From Penumbrarchaeum sp964445525 (GTDB lineage Archaea; Thermoplasmatota; Penumbrarchaeia; Penumbrarchaeales; Penumbrarchaeaceae), in NCBI GenBank assembly GCA_964445525.1, contig CAYULA010000005.1:47974-111973 (forward strand): DNA of 64,000 nt, read 5' to 3'. The notes below the pieces were generated by a model. It was not told the origin of the DNA. It saw nothing but the letters and a program-made list of their open reading frames with translations, and ran no database searches. Made by a program: the position numbers and the translations under genes. This document shows, in pieces, positions 1 to 8,847 of this stretch. Every line of letters starts with the position of its first letter. Positions within the stretch are counted from its first letter, which is position 1.

Positions 1-29
1 GCCCGGAGTCGGGATAATCAGGGAGAGGT

Positions 30-48
30 TCGTTCAATGGTTGAACGA
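30..48 (-). terminator. Hairpin after the RNase PH stop
   Basis: An 8-bp perfect inverted repeat (TCGTTCAA, loop TGG, TTGAACGA) lies directly downstream of the RNase PH stop codon. On the - strand it is followed by a C/T-rich stretch, not a clean T-run, so termination is plausible but not proven. Confidence 0.4.
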
Positions 49-765
49 TTAATGTTTCTCCTCCAAAGCTTTTAACTGCAATATCATGAGGTCGCTTATG
101 CCCTGCTCTGCCAGGTCCAGCAATACTTCATGCTGCTTTCTGGAGAATACATTTTCCTCCCCTGTTGCCTGGACCTCTATCAGATTGCCCCGGTTGTCCA
201 TTACAACGTTCATGTCCACATCCGCCTCGGAATCCTCCTTGTAGGCCAGATCGAGCTGGTTTTTACCGTTCACTATTCCCACGGATATTGCCGCTATCTG
301 TCTCAGCATCGGGTTCTTTTCAATCTGTCCCTCCCTGACCAATTTCTCAACAGCAATTTTGAGGGCAACCCATGCTCCGGTAATGGCGGCGGTCCTCGTT
401 CCACCGTCTGCCTGCAGGACGTCGCAATCGACCCAGAAGGTCCTCTGCCCCAGCAATGAAAGATCAACTGCTGTTCTCAGTGATCTGCCTATGAGCCTCT
501 CGATTTCATGGGTCCTACCTTTCGGACCTTTCCTCTCCCTTTTTATCCTGGTATTTCCTGAACCGGGAAGCATGTTGTAGGTCGCTGTTATCCATCCGTG
601 GAGAGCTTCTCCGTCCTTCATCAACCACGGGGGAACCTTGTCTTCCACCATCACGGTGCAAAGGACCTTGGTCCTTCCGAATGAAGTCATGGCGGATCCC
701 GCCGGATTGGTCAGATATTGCGGTATTATCTCTATCTCTCTCAGCTGATCGAGGTCCCTGGGCAT
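49..765 (-). CDS. rph: Ribonuclease PH (bacterial-type)
   Basis: This 238-aa protein matches RNase PH over its whole length. RNase PH is the phosphate-dependent 3'-5' exonuclease that trims tRNA and other RNA 3' ends. Visible family signatures are FGRTKVLC near residue 29, the MLPGSGNTR-type segment, the ERLIGRSLR helix and the CDVLQADGGTRTA core that builds the phosphate and RNA site. The last part (SEADVDMNVV, then EVQATGEE) matches the usual C-terminal catalytic region. Its length equals bacterial RNase PH and it lacks the features of archaeal exosome Rrp41/Rrp42 that I would expect. The ATG start follows a GGTG-like site. It lies 52 bp downstream of the PaaK-family gene and may share its transcript. 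I see no sign of truncation. Confidence 0.9.
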   Translation of the reverse strand: MPRDLDQLREIEIIPQYLTNPAGSAMTSFGRTKVLCTVMVEDKVPPWLMKDGEALHGWITATYNMLPGSGNTRIKRERKGPKGRTHEIERLIGRSLRTAVDLSLLGQRTFWVDCDVLQADGGTRTAAITGAWVALKIAVEKLVREGQIEKNPMLRQIAAISVGIVNGKNQLDLAYKEDSEADVDMNVVMDNRGNLIEVQATGEENVFSRKQHEVLLDLAEQGISDLMILQLKALEEKH

Positions 766-817
766 GTCAGCACCGCAGGGCCGATGGAGGACAATCGATT
801 AAAGATTTCCCCACACC

Positions 818-2107
818 TCAGATGCCCTTTCTCCTGTCGATGACCCTCTTTGCCTTACCTTCTGTCCTGGGAAGGGCTTCGGGAGAAAGAAGTTCGATCC
901 TGGCCCTCAGGGTCAGGGAGGCCTGAAGAGCATCGGATACCTTCTTTGCCAGTTTCTCGAGGTCAACTTTTCCCCAGTGGCTTTCAGCCACTTCCACCTG
1001 AACGTATAGATGATCGAGCCTGTCATGTTCGAGGATGATCTGGAACTGCTCTCCCAGTTCTTCGACCCCTACGAGTATGTCCTCGATCTGGGAGGGGAAT
1101 ACGTTCACTCCTCCCACTATGAGCATGTCGTCGGACCTTCCCTTGATCCTCATTATTCTGGGGTGAGACCTTCCGCATTTGCACTTCTCCCAGTCTATTA
1201 CGGCAAGGTCCCTGGTCCTGTATCTGAGCAGGGGCATAGCCTCCCTTGTCAGCATTGTGAATACAATTTCACCCTTTGAACCGGGAGGCAGAACCTCACC
1301 GGTTTCCGGGTTGATGGTCTCCACGAGGAATTCATCGGCCCAGATATGAAGTCCGCTCTGTTCGGGGCATTCCACTGCAACCCCGGGACCGTAGAGCTCG
1401 GACATTCCGTAGAGGTCCTGGGCCTTGATATTGAGGTTTTCTTCGATATGCCTCCTTGCTTCCTCCGACCAGGGTTCCGCCCCGTGCATCCCTATCTTGA
1501 GGTTCAGTTCCGACGGATCAACACCTTCTTTCTTTAGCGCTTCTATCAGATATATGGCATAGGAGGGAGTGCAGCACAACACCGAGGTCTTCATGTCCTT
1601 CATCATCCTTATCTGCCTTTTGGTGTTGCCAGTGGCCGTGGGAACTATCATCGTTCCCAACCTTTCTGCTCCCATATGGAATCCCAATCCTCCGGTGAAA
1701 AGACCGTAACCGTATGCGTTCTGAACGATATCTGAGGGTTCGACCCCTGCGCATGAATAGCATCTCGCCATGAGGTTGGACCATGTATCGAGGTCATTTG
1801 TCGTGTAGGAAACAACGGTAGGTGTTCCCGTGGTACCGGATGATGCATGTATCCTGTTAAGGTTCTCCAAGGGAACAGCCAGTATGCCATAAGGATAGTG
1901 ATCCCTCAGGTCATCCTTGACAGTGAACGGGATCTTGGAAACATCCGAAAGTGTGCGAATATCTTCCGGCTTCAGGCCCTTTTCATCGAATCTCTTCCTG
2001 TACATCGGAACATTTTCGTATGCATGTTCAACCTGTTTTTTCAATCTCTCGAGCTGCAGCGCCTCTATTTCTTCCTTTGACATGAACTGGATATCTTCCT
2101 GGAACAA
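818..2107 (-). CDS. paaK: Phenylacetate-CoA ligase family adenylate-forming enzyme
   Basis: A 429-aa member of the PaaK branch of ANL adenylating enzymes, which join CoA to an aryl acid (phenylacetate, indoleacetate or similar) through an acyl-AMP. The sequence shows the N-terminal ELEALQLERL-type helix, the P-loop-like SSGTTGTPT segment near residue 90, the YGYGLFTGGLG region, and a C-terminal lid with GRSDDMLIVGGVNVFP near residue 330. It has the normal family length with no breaks. The start is TTG, chosen because a GGGGGT site lies a few bases upstream and because PaaK proteins normally begin about this far before the conserved helix. The next ATG is eight codons in. In anaerobic archaea such enzymes serve amino-acid fermentation or aromatic acid use. 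The substrate cannot be read from sequence. Confidence 0.88.
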   Translation of the reverse strand: MFQEDIQFMSKEEIEALQLERLKKQVEHAYENVPMYRKRFDEKGLKPEDIRTLSDVSKIPFTVKDDLRDHYPYGILAVPLENLNRIHASSGTTGTPTVVSYTTNDLDTWSNLMARCYSCAGVEPSDIVQNAYGYGLFTGGLGFHMGAERLGTMIVPTATGNTKRQIRMMKDMKTSVLCCTPSYAIYLIEALKKEGVDPSELNLKIGMHGAEPWSEEARRHIEENLNIKAQDLYGMSELYGPGVAVECPEQSGLHIWADEFLVETINPETGEVLPPGSKGEIVFTMLTREAMPLLRYRTRDLAVIDWEKCKCGRSHPRIMRIKGRSDDMLIVGGVNVFPSQIEDILVGVEELGEQFQIILEHDRLDHLYVQVEVAESHWGKVDLEKLAKKVSDALQASLTLRARIELLSPEALPRTEGKAKRVIDRRKGI

Positions 2108-2718
2108 TACAAGACCCCCTTGAATACCGCATATTGAATGGTCCCGTTCTTTGGTGCTTTTACCCGGGTAGAGGCACGCAAAACGGGACAGGTCGGTAGG
2201 TAAATCCGGTCTTGTTCTTTAATTGTTTTGTTCTGGACTGGTTTTTCTCCGGGAAAGAATATTATGACACTCTGTCGTTTGAGGGCCCGATTCCGGGGTT
2301 TCTGTCCTTGAAAGAGGTTCATGGGGACAATTAGAACGCTGAAACGAAGGACCCGCCGAAAAATCACAAGAGGTTTCTGCGGATGGCATATGAATTGAAA
2401 TGGGAAACAGGTCCTCTCCGAGAGAGAGATACGGAGAAACAAAAAGCAGGGATATCTCCAGACAGGAATGGAGATAGTTTACGGATTGTAACACAATGCA
2501 TCCCGATTCCCCGGAAGCTTTCGACAATATGTTACGCCAAGATTGTATTATGCTGAGTTATTTGTGAAAAATTGAAGGTCAATGTGACCATCATCTTATA
2601 ATAACGGACAAAAAATCGAAGATAAGTTGAAAATCTCGGTGAAAATTGCTCTAAAATACGATAATGAGTCCAATAATTTATATTGCAACACATTGTTACC
2701 GACGCCGGTGGTCGTTTC
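2108..2718. other. Long intergenic region between paaK and aclB
   Basis: About 610 bp without a convincing gene. Short open frames on the - strand here have no recognisable domains, and their composition looks non-coding. The paaK ribosome binding site lies at the left end. A transcribed hairpin is possible at 2154-2177 (10-bp stem with G-U pairs, CCGG tetraloop). The aclB promoter is at the right end. The rest shows nothing I can name. Confidence 0.6.
2677..2684 (+). promoter_or_regulatory. TATA box of the aclBA operon
   Basis: TTTATATT sits about 42 bp before the ATG at 2719. Archaeal transcription starts 25-30 bp after the TATA box, which predicts an RNA start near 2705-2712. This excludes the longer in-frame start at 2683 and supports ATG 2719 with the GGTGGT site at 2707-2712. 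Confidence 0.6.
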
Positions 2719-4002
2719 ATGGCTAGACGGGGAATAAGGGAATACGACGCAAAAAGAGTTTTTTACAAGATGATGCCCAAATACACGGGCGAGAAGATCA
2801 CATTCGACATAATGCCCATTCTCGTGGGTCCGCAAACCGATCTCGAAAAACTGCCTGAGGACAATCCCTGGCTCGAGAACATGAGATTGGTTGTGAAACC
2901 CGATCAACTCTTCGGAAAGAGGGGAAAGTCGGGACTTGTGCTTCTCGATTGTTCTTTTGATGAGGCCAAGAACTTCATCAAACAGAAGATGGGAAAAAGC
3001 GCCAAAGTGGGCAAGGTCAAGGGTAAACTGGAGTACTTTCTGGTTGAGCCATTCATACCTCATGATGATGAATACTACATCGCCATGAAGATGGAGGCTG
3101 ACGGGGATCATGTCTATTTCTCCACCCAGGGGGGCGTTGACATAGAATCCGTCTGGGATTCTGTTAAGGAGGTTGTGATAAAACCCCTTGAGGACCCCAA
3201 ACTCGATACCAAGAAATTGCTCAAGGACGTTGGAGAAAAGGAAAAGAAGATACTGGATCCTTTCTTGAGAGGAATGTACAGCTTCTTTGCTTCCCATGAC
3301 CTCGTCTATTTCGAGATCAATCCCTTCACGGTGGTTGATGGGAAGGTCAAGGTCCTGGACATGGTTGCAAAGCTTGACGATACTGCCATGTGGCAGAATG
3401 TGGGAGTGTGGGACATGGAGGAGTTTCCCTCACCTTTCGGAAAGGACCCGACAAAGGAGGAAGCTTACATAAAGTCCCTTGATGAGAAGACGGGAGCCTC
3501 TCTGAAATTGACGATCCTTAATTCCGAGGGGCGCATCTGGACCATGGTGGCGGGCGGCGGAGCTTCCGTCGTCTACGCAGATACCATAGTTGATCTGGGG
3601 TTTGGAAAAGAACTTGCAAATTACGGCGAGTATTCAGGCAATCCGTCCACCGAGGAGACCTACCTCTATGCGAGGACGATACTATCTCTGATGACCGATA
3701 AGAAGCACAAGAGCGGAAAGGGAAAGGTCCTGATCATAGGAGGAGGCATTGCAAATTTCACGGATGTGGCAAACACCTTCACCGGGATTATCCAGGGCCT
3801 CAGGGAATACTCGGACAAGCTGAAGAAGGTCGGCTGCAAGATATATGTAAGAAGGGGAGGCCCCAATTATAAAGCCGGTCTTGAAAAGATGAGGGCACTG
3901 GGCGATGATATCGGGATACCGATCCAGGTATACGGACCCGAAGTGCACATGACTTCGATCATTCCAATGGCACTGAGCGAGGACGGAAAGGGGGTGAAAT
4001 GA
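2719..4002 (+). CDS. aclB: ATP-citrate lyase, small (beta) subunit
   Basis: A 427-aa ATP-grasp/CoA-ligase subunit of ATP-citrate lyase, which with the large subunit converts citrate, ATP and CoA to acetyl-CoA, oxaloacetate and ADP. The N-terminal half carries an ATP-grasp fold like succinyl-CoA synthetase beta (LVVKPDQLFGKRGKSGLV for nucleotide binding, YFEINPF near the metal site). The C-terminal half has the glycine-rich VAGGGASV and LIIGGGIANF segments. Length is as expected for the split, bacterial/archaeal form of the enzyme. ATG 2719 was chosen from the GGTGGT site and TATA position. The gene stops at 4002 and the large subunit begins one base later, so the two are certainly co-expressed. 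Two-subunit ACL is the key enzyme of the reductive TCA cycle in green sulfur bacteria. Here it could also run in cytosolic acetyl-CoA supply. Confidence 0.93.
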   Translation: MARRGIREYDAKRVFYKMMPKYTGEKITFDIMPILVGPQTDLEKLPEDNPWLENMRLVVKPDQLFGKRGKSGLVLLDCSFDEAKNFIKQKMGKSAKVGKVKGKLEYFLVEPFIPHDDEYYIAMKMEADGDHVYFSTQGGVDIESVWDSVKEVVIKPLEDPKLDTKKLLKDVGEKEKKILDPFLRGMYSFFASHDLVYFEINPFTVVDGKVKVLDMVAKLDDTAMWQNVGVWDMEEFPSPFGKDPTKEEAYIKSLDEKTGASLKLTILNSEGRIWTMVAGGGASVVYADTIVDLGFGKELANYGEYSGNPSTEETYLYARTILSLMTDKKHKSGKGKVLIIGGGIANFTDVANTFTGIIQGLREYSDKLKKVGCKIYVRRGGPNYKAGLEKMRALGDDIGIPIQVYGPEVHMTSIIPMALSEDGKGVK

Positions 4003-4003
4003 A

Positions 4004-5842
4004 ATGGAACCGTACCTTCTATTTTCAAACAAGACCAGGTGCATAGTTTACAACATGCAGACCAGGGCAGTCCAGAGGATGCTGGATTTCGATTATCTCT
4101 GCGGAAGGGACACACCTTCTGTTGCAGGTTTGATCAATCCCGGCAATTCCGGAACACACAAGGCGCACTGGGGAACCGGGGAGATATTGATACCCATCTA
4201 TCCGAATATCGGGGAGGCCCTGAAAGCGAATCCCGATGTGGATACCATGGTCAACTTCGCATCCTTCAGATCAGCCTACGATTCGACAAAAGAGGCCCTG
4301 GAACACAAGAACATCAGGGTAGTGGGAGTCATCGCCGAGGGTGTCCCGGAAAGGAAGGAGAGAGAACTGGGACATCTGGCAAAGAAGCTTGGAAAGATCA
4401 TAATAGGCCCCGCAACCGTTGGAGCTATCGGTGCAGGTGCCTTCAAGGTTGGTAATACCGGAGGTACCCTTGAAAACATAAGGGATCAGAAACTCTACAG
4501 AAGGGGTTCTGTCGGGCTTGTAACAAAATCCGGCGGTCTCTTGAACGAGATGTTCAACATAATATCCCATAATTCCGACGGTATATTCGAGGGTGTTGCA
4601 ATCGGAGGAGACAAGTACCCAGGTTCTTCCCTGGTTGACCATGTAATGAGATACGAGCATAACCCCAAGATAAAGATGATAGTTTCCCTTGGAGAGCTCG
4701 GCGGAGACGAGGAGTACAGGATAGTCGAGGCAATGAATAAGGGATTGATCACCAAACCCCTTGTGATCTGGGTCATGGGGACCTGCTCGAAGATGTTCCC
4801 TGCCGGCGTCCAGTTCGGACATGCGGGAGCCAAGGCGGGTGGAGAGGCCGAGACCGCAGATGCCAAGAACAAGGCCTTGAAGAAGGCAGGGGCCGTGGTT
4901 CCTTCCTCATTCGATACCCTGGGGGACGAGATAGCCAGGACCTTCATCAAGCTAAAGGATGAGGGAAAGATCGTCCCCGTCAAGGAGCCGGAAAGCCTGC
5001 CGGTAATCCCCATGGATTATGCCGATGCTGTCAAGAAAGGCGTCATCAGGAAACCCACGTCATTCATCACTCAGGTGGCGGATGACAGAGGTGAGGAGGT
5101 AGTCTACGGAGGCTATCCCATTTCGGAGATTGTTCACAGCGGAGGCAGGATCGGAGATGTTATTGCTCTTCTATGGTTCGGTAGAAAGTTCCCCAAATGG
5201 GCCTCCGAATTCATGGAGCTTGCCGTTATGATCGTGGCCGATCACGGCCCGGCCGTTTCCGGAGCTCACAATGCGATAATTGCATCCCGTGCAGGAAAGG
5301 ACCTCGTGAGCTGTCTTGCTTCAGGTCTGCTCACAATAGGACCGAGGTTCGGAGGAGCCATCGACGGATGCGCCAAGTACATGAAGGACGCCTACTACAG
5401 GGATATGGAACCCAGGGCCTTCGTCAAGGAGATGAAGCAGGCCAACATCAAGATCCCGGGTATCGGACACAGGGTAAAATCTCTTGAAAATCCCGACGGA
5501 AGGGTGACTCTTTTAATCGAATATGCAAGGGAGAAGTTCCCCAAAACCCCGATCCTCGATTATGCCATAGGGGTCCAGTCCGTAACAACACAGAAGAAAT
5601 CCAACCTCATTCTTAACGTGGACGGCACCATAGGGGTCCTCATGGTCGATATGCTCACCAATGTGGGATTCTTCTCCAAGGAAGAGGTGGACAGGATCGT
5701 TGATCTCGGATATCTGAACGGGATATTCGTACTCGGGAGGTCCATCGGTCTTATCGGACACGCCCTGGATCAGAAGAAACTCAACCAGAGGCTCTACAGA
5801 CATCCCTGGGATGATATCCTCTATATGGTGGAGAGAAAATAG
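4004..5842 (+). CDS. aclA: ATP-citrate lyase, large (alpha) subunit
   Basis: A 612-aa partner of AclB. Residues 1-330 resemble the succinyl-CoA synthetase alpha subunit and include the phosphorylated histidine in FGHAGAKAGGE (His273). Residues 340-612 form a citrate-synthase-like domain that cleaves citryl-CoA. The ADHGPAVSGAHN (His414) and GIGHRVKS (His489) segments carry its expected active-site histidines. Length and domain order match the large subunit of two-subunit ACL. It starts one base after the aclB stop, and a strong hairpin terminator follows 19 bp after its own stop, so aclBA is a two-gene transcription unit. No missing catalytic residue is evident. Confidence 0.94.
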   Translation: MEPYLLFSNKTRCIVYNMQTRAVQRMLDFDYLCGRDTPSVAGLINPGNSGTHKAHWGTGEILIPIYPNIGEALKANPDVDTMVNFASFRSAYDSTKEALEHKNIRVVGVIAEGVPERKERELGHLAKKLGKIIIGPATVGAIGAGAFKVGNTGGTLENIRDQKLYRRGSVGLVTKSGGLLNEMFNIISHNSDGIFEGVAIGGDKYPGSSLVDHVMRYEHNPKIKMIVSLGELGGDEEYRIVEAMNKGLITKPLVIWVMGTCSKMFPAGVQFGHAGAKAGGEAETADAKNKALKKAGAVVPSSFDTLGDEIARTFIKLKDEGKIVPVKEPESLPVIPMDYADAVKKGVIRKPTSFITQVADDRGEEVVYGGYPISEIVHSGGRIGDVIALLWFGRKFPKWASEFMELAVMIVADHGPAVSGAHNAIIASRAGKDLVSCLASGLLTIGPRFGGAIDGCAKYMKDAYYRDMEPRAFVKEMKQANIKIPGIGHRVKSLENPDGRVTLLIEYAREKFPKTPILDYAIGVQSVTTQKKSNLILNVDGTIGVLMVDMLTNVGFFSKEEVDRIVDLGYLNGIFVLGRSIGLIGHALDQKKLNQRLYRHPWDDILYMVERK

Positions 5843-5861
5843 AATATTATTGACAGGGAAT

Positions 5862-5884
5862 GAGCGGTCATTCATTGACCGCTC
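5862..5884 (+). terminator. Terminator of aclBA
   Basis: Perfect 9-bp stem (GAGCGGTCA / TGACCGCTC) with a 5-base loop, followed by TTTT, 19 bp after the aclA stop. Confidence 0.7.
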
Positions 5885-5954
5885 TTTTCAATAATTATGA
5901 ATTACATCTATTGATGGTAGAAATTCAAGTGGATTGTTTATGGTGTTGACAATA

Positions 5955-6473
5955 TCAGCCGGATTTTTTTCTCTTCTTTCTCCATGAATGTCTTGCATTG
6001 TCTGTCCTGTCTTTGCAGTGAGGACATTCGACAAGGATCTCAAGTTTCTCCTTCCTGCAATGCCCGCATTTTTTCATCTCACCCTGGGGCCTCAAAACGA
6101 AATAGAGAATTATGCCTATCAGGGGAATGATCACAACTATCAGGATCCAAATCGCCGGTGAAGGCATTCCCCTTTTCAGCGAATCTTCGTATATCCAGAT
6201 CATTAGAAGGGTTTCTATGATCAGGAGAAGCATTGATGCAAGTAAAATAAACATTCCAATCTCACTGAAACCCAGGTTTCCCAATGCATCTTCCGATCCT
6301 GCCATTATCAGGGAGCTCCCCAATACCAGAAAAATAAACATAACAATTAGAATCGACGCAATGAATTCGGTCCTCCCGGGTTTCCATTTCTCACCGGTGA
6401 GATGATCAAAGTCCGATTTATCTATATTTTTGGATCTTTTCTTCTTTTCCGATCTGGTATCGGTTTCCGTCAA
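5955..6473 (-). CDS. Small membrane protein with C-terminal zinc ribbon (PLDc_N-like)
   Basis: A 172-aa protein with a charged N-terminal tail, three hydrophobic helices (about residues 37-57, 73-93 and 107-127) and a C-terminal CxxC...CxxC ribbon (CGHC and CPHC). The second and third helices with the intervening WIYEDSLKRGMPSP resemble the phospholipase D N-terminal membrane module (PLDc_N), which alone has no catalytic activity. The last 20 residues are very basic. I do not recognise a specific function. It lies convergent to aclA and downstream of the idh terminator, so it is probably a separate unit. Confidence 0.6.
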   Translation of the reverse strand: MTETDTRSEKKKRSKNIDKSDFDHLTGEKWKPGRTEFIASILIVMFIFLVLGSSLIMAGSEDALGNLGFSEIGMFILLASMLLLIIETLLMIWIYEDSLKRGMPSPAIWILIVVIIPLIGIILYFVLRPQGEMKKCGHCRKEKLEILVECPHCKDRTDNARHSWRKKRKKSG

Positions 6474-6544
6474 TCAGGTCCCTTCCTGAAGACAAATAGT
6501 AATTGTACAATATAAAACAATCTTAAAAATAAAAAGAGAATAAA

Positions 6545-6564
6545 AGGACCTCTTTCGAGGTCCT
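6545..6564 (-). terminator. Terminator of the acn-cit-idh operon
   Basis: Perfect 8-bp stem AGGACCTC / GAGGTCCT with a TTTC loop. Read on the - strand it is followed by TTTTATT and sits just after the isocitrate dehydrogenase stop. Confidence 0.7.
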
Positions 6565-6582
6565 CAAAATTATCTAATCGGA

Positions 6583-8826
6583 TCAGACGGAATCGATTAT
6601 TGCATTCAGGGTTGGAGAGGCCCTCATTGCCTGTGATGCAAGTTCGTCATCGGGCAGGTAATACCCCCCAAGTTCCACAGGTTCTCCCTGTGCCTCCAGG
6701 AGCTCCCTGTTGATCTTATCCTCGTTTTCTTTGAGCTCCTTTGCGACCCTGGTGAACTTCTCCCTGAGCTCCCTGTCATCATCCTGCTGCGCAAGGGCCT
6801 CGGCCCAGTACATTGCAAGGTAGAAGTGGCTTCCCCTGTTATCGATCTCGCCCACGTCCCTGGAAGGGGCCTTGTTGCTCTCAAGGAACCTCTCGTTGGC
6901 CTTGTCGAGGGTCTCCGAGAGGACACGTGCTTTTTCGTTTCCGAATTTCTTTGACAGATGTTCCAGTGAAGCCGCCAGGGCTAGGAACTCGCCCAGGGAG
7001 TCCCATCTCAGGTGGCCCTCCTCCGTGAACTGCTGGACGTGTTTGGGAGCGGATCCTCCGGCTCCTGTCTCGAAGAGGCCGCCTCCCGCCATAAGCGGAA
7101 CTATGGAAAGCATCTTGGCGCTGGTTCCCACCTCCAGGATCGGGAACAGGTCCGTGAGATAATCCCTCAAAACGTTCCCCGAAACGGAGATGGTATCCTT
7201 CCCCTCTCTCATCCTTTTCAGGGAGAATCTGGTAGCCTCGATCGGAGGCATGATCCTGAGATCAAGCCCTTCGGTATCATGGTCTTTCAGGTATTTTTTG
7301 ACCTTCGGGATCAGCTCCCTGTCATGGGCCCTCTCCTCGTTGAGCCAGAATACCGCTGGCCAACCGGTTGCTTTTGCCCGGTTGACTCCGAGTTTGACCC
7401 AGTCCTGTATCGGAAGGTCCTTTACCTGGCACATCCTGAATATGTCTCCTTCCTCCACGTCCCTCTCGAGAAGAACGTTTCCCGAGGCGGATACCACCCT
7501 TACCTTTCCATTTCCCTTCTGGAGGAATGTTTTGTCGTGGGATCCGTACTCCTCTGCTTTCTGTGCCATGAGGCCCACATTCGGAACCGTTCCCATGGTT
7601 GTGGGGTCCAGTTTGCCATTTTCCTTGCAGTCGTCGATGACAGCCTGGTAGACACCGGCATAGGAAGAGTCGGGTATGGTGAATTTGGTGTCGTGCAGTT
7701 TTCCGTCCGGACCCCACATCTTTCCCCCGTCCCTTATGGCACGGGGCATGGAAGCGTCAATAATCACATCCGACGGGACATGGAGATTGGTTATTCCCTT
7801 TTCGGAATTCACCATTGCAAGGGGTGGTCTCTTTTCGTAGCATGCCTGAATATCGGTCTCGATCTCCTTCCTTTTTTCTTCCGGAAGGTCGGAGATCTTG
7901 GAGTAGAGGTCACCCAGACCGTTGTTCGGGTTGATCCCCAGTTCCTTGAAAAGTGTCGAATGTTTTTCGAAAACATCCTTGAAATAAACGTAGACCACAT
8001 GTCCGAAGATGATGGGGTCGGATACCTTCATCATGGTGGCCTTCATGTGTACCGAAAATAGAATGTCCTTTGCCTTCGCATCCTCTATCTGATCTTTCAG
8101 AAACTCCCTGAGTTTCCTTTTTCTCATCACACTTGCGTCTATCACTTCTCCCTCAATGAGAGGGGTTTTCTCCTTGAGGATCTCGGTGTTCCCCTTCTCA
8201 TCGACGAACTCTATCCTGCAGTCACCCGCATCCTTTTCCGATATGGTTGTTGATATCTCGTTGTGGAAAAGGTCGCCTTCATCCATTGAAGCCACATGAG
8301 CTTTGGAATCCTCGTTCCAGTCTCCCATGTAATGGGGATTCTTCTTGGCATAGTTCTTGACCGGGGTAGGAGCTCTTCTGTCGGAGTTGCCCATTCTCAG
8401 AACGGGATTGACAGCACTTCCCTTGATCTTGTCAAACCTTGCCTTTATGTCCTTCTCTTCATCGGTGGAAGGGTCATCAGGATAATCGGGTATATCGTAA
8501 CCGTGTCCCTTGAGCTCTTTTATGGTGGCGTTCAGTTGCGGAAGGGAGGCACTGATGCATGGGAGCTTGATGATGTTGGCCTCCGGCTTCTTCACGAGCT
8601 CACCCAGTTCGGCAAGATCGTCGGTCACCCTCTGCTCGTCTGTGAGCCTCTCCGGAAACTTGGCTATGGTTCTTCCCGCCAGGGAGATGTTTCTGGTTTC
8701 CACCTCTATACCGGCGGCTCCCGTATAGGCTTCTATTATCGGAAGAAGCGAATACGTTGCAAGAGCAGGCGCTTCATCGACCTTTGTGTAGATGATCTTT
8801 CCTTTTCCTTTCATTTCTTCGGGCAT
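6583..8826 (-). CDS. icd: Monomeric NADP-dependent isocitrate dehydrogenase
   Basis: A 747-aa enzyme of the monomeric IDH family (IDH-II), which interconverts isocitrate + NADP and 2-oxoglutarate + CO2 + NADPH. The N-terminal IIYTKVDEAPALATYSLLP, the NIIKLPCISASLPQL stretch and the substrate-binding LRMGNSDRRAP-VKNYAKKNPH...SKAHVASMD block near residues 140-185 are hallmarks. Length matches the usual 730-750. It is unrelated in fold arrangement to the dimeric IDH that most archaea use, so a bacterial origin is likely. An AAAGGAG site precedes the ATG. The gene is last in the aconitase-citrate lyase operon, 21 bp after citF, so it shares regulation with citrate cleavage and would hand citrate carbon on to 2-oxoglutarate or the reverse. 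Confidence 0.93.
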   Translation of the reverse strand: MPEEMKGKGKIIYTKVDEAPALATYSLLPIIEAYTGAAGIEVETRNISLAGRTIAKFPERLTDEQRVTDDLAELGELVKKPEANIIKLPCISASLPQLNATIKELKGHGYDIPDYPDDPSTDEEKDIKARFDKIKGSAVNPVLRMGNSDRRAPTPVKNYAKKNPHYMGDWNEDSKAHVASMDEGDLFHNEISTTISEKDAGDCRIEFVDEKGNTEILKEKTPLIEGEVIDASVMRKRKLREFLKDQIEDAKAKDILFSVHMKATMMKVSDPIIFGHVVYVYFKDVFEKHSTLFKELGINPNNGLGDLYSKISDLPEEKRKEIETDIQACYEKRPPLAMVNSEKGITNLHVPSDVIIDASMPRAIRDGGKMWGPDGKLHDTKFTIPDSSYAGVYQAVIDDCKENGKLDPTTMGTVPNVGLMAQKAEEYGSHDKTFLQKGNGKVRVVSASGNVLLERDVEEGDIFRMCQVKDLPIQDWVKLGVNRAKATGWPAVFWLNEERAHDRELIPKVKKYLKDHDTEGLDLRIMPPIEATRFSLKRMREGKDTISVSGNVLRDYLTDLFPILEVGTSAKMLSIVPLMAGGGLFETGAGGSAPKHVQQFTEEGHLRWDSLGEFLALAASLEHLSKKFGNEKARVLSETLDKANERFLESNKAPSRDVGEIDNRGSHFYLAMYWAEALAQQDDDRELREKFTRVAKELKENEDKINRELLEAQGEPVELGGYYLPDDELASQAMRASPTLNAIIDSV

Positions 8827-8847
8827 CTTCTTCTCTCCTTTATATGA

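Noticed and set aside
2219..2527. Open frames on the - strand in the paaK-aclB gap
   Set aside because: No domain, no ribosome binding site, and composition unlike the neighbouring genes. More likely non-coding.
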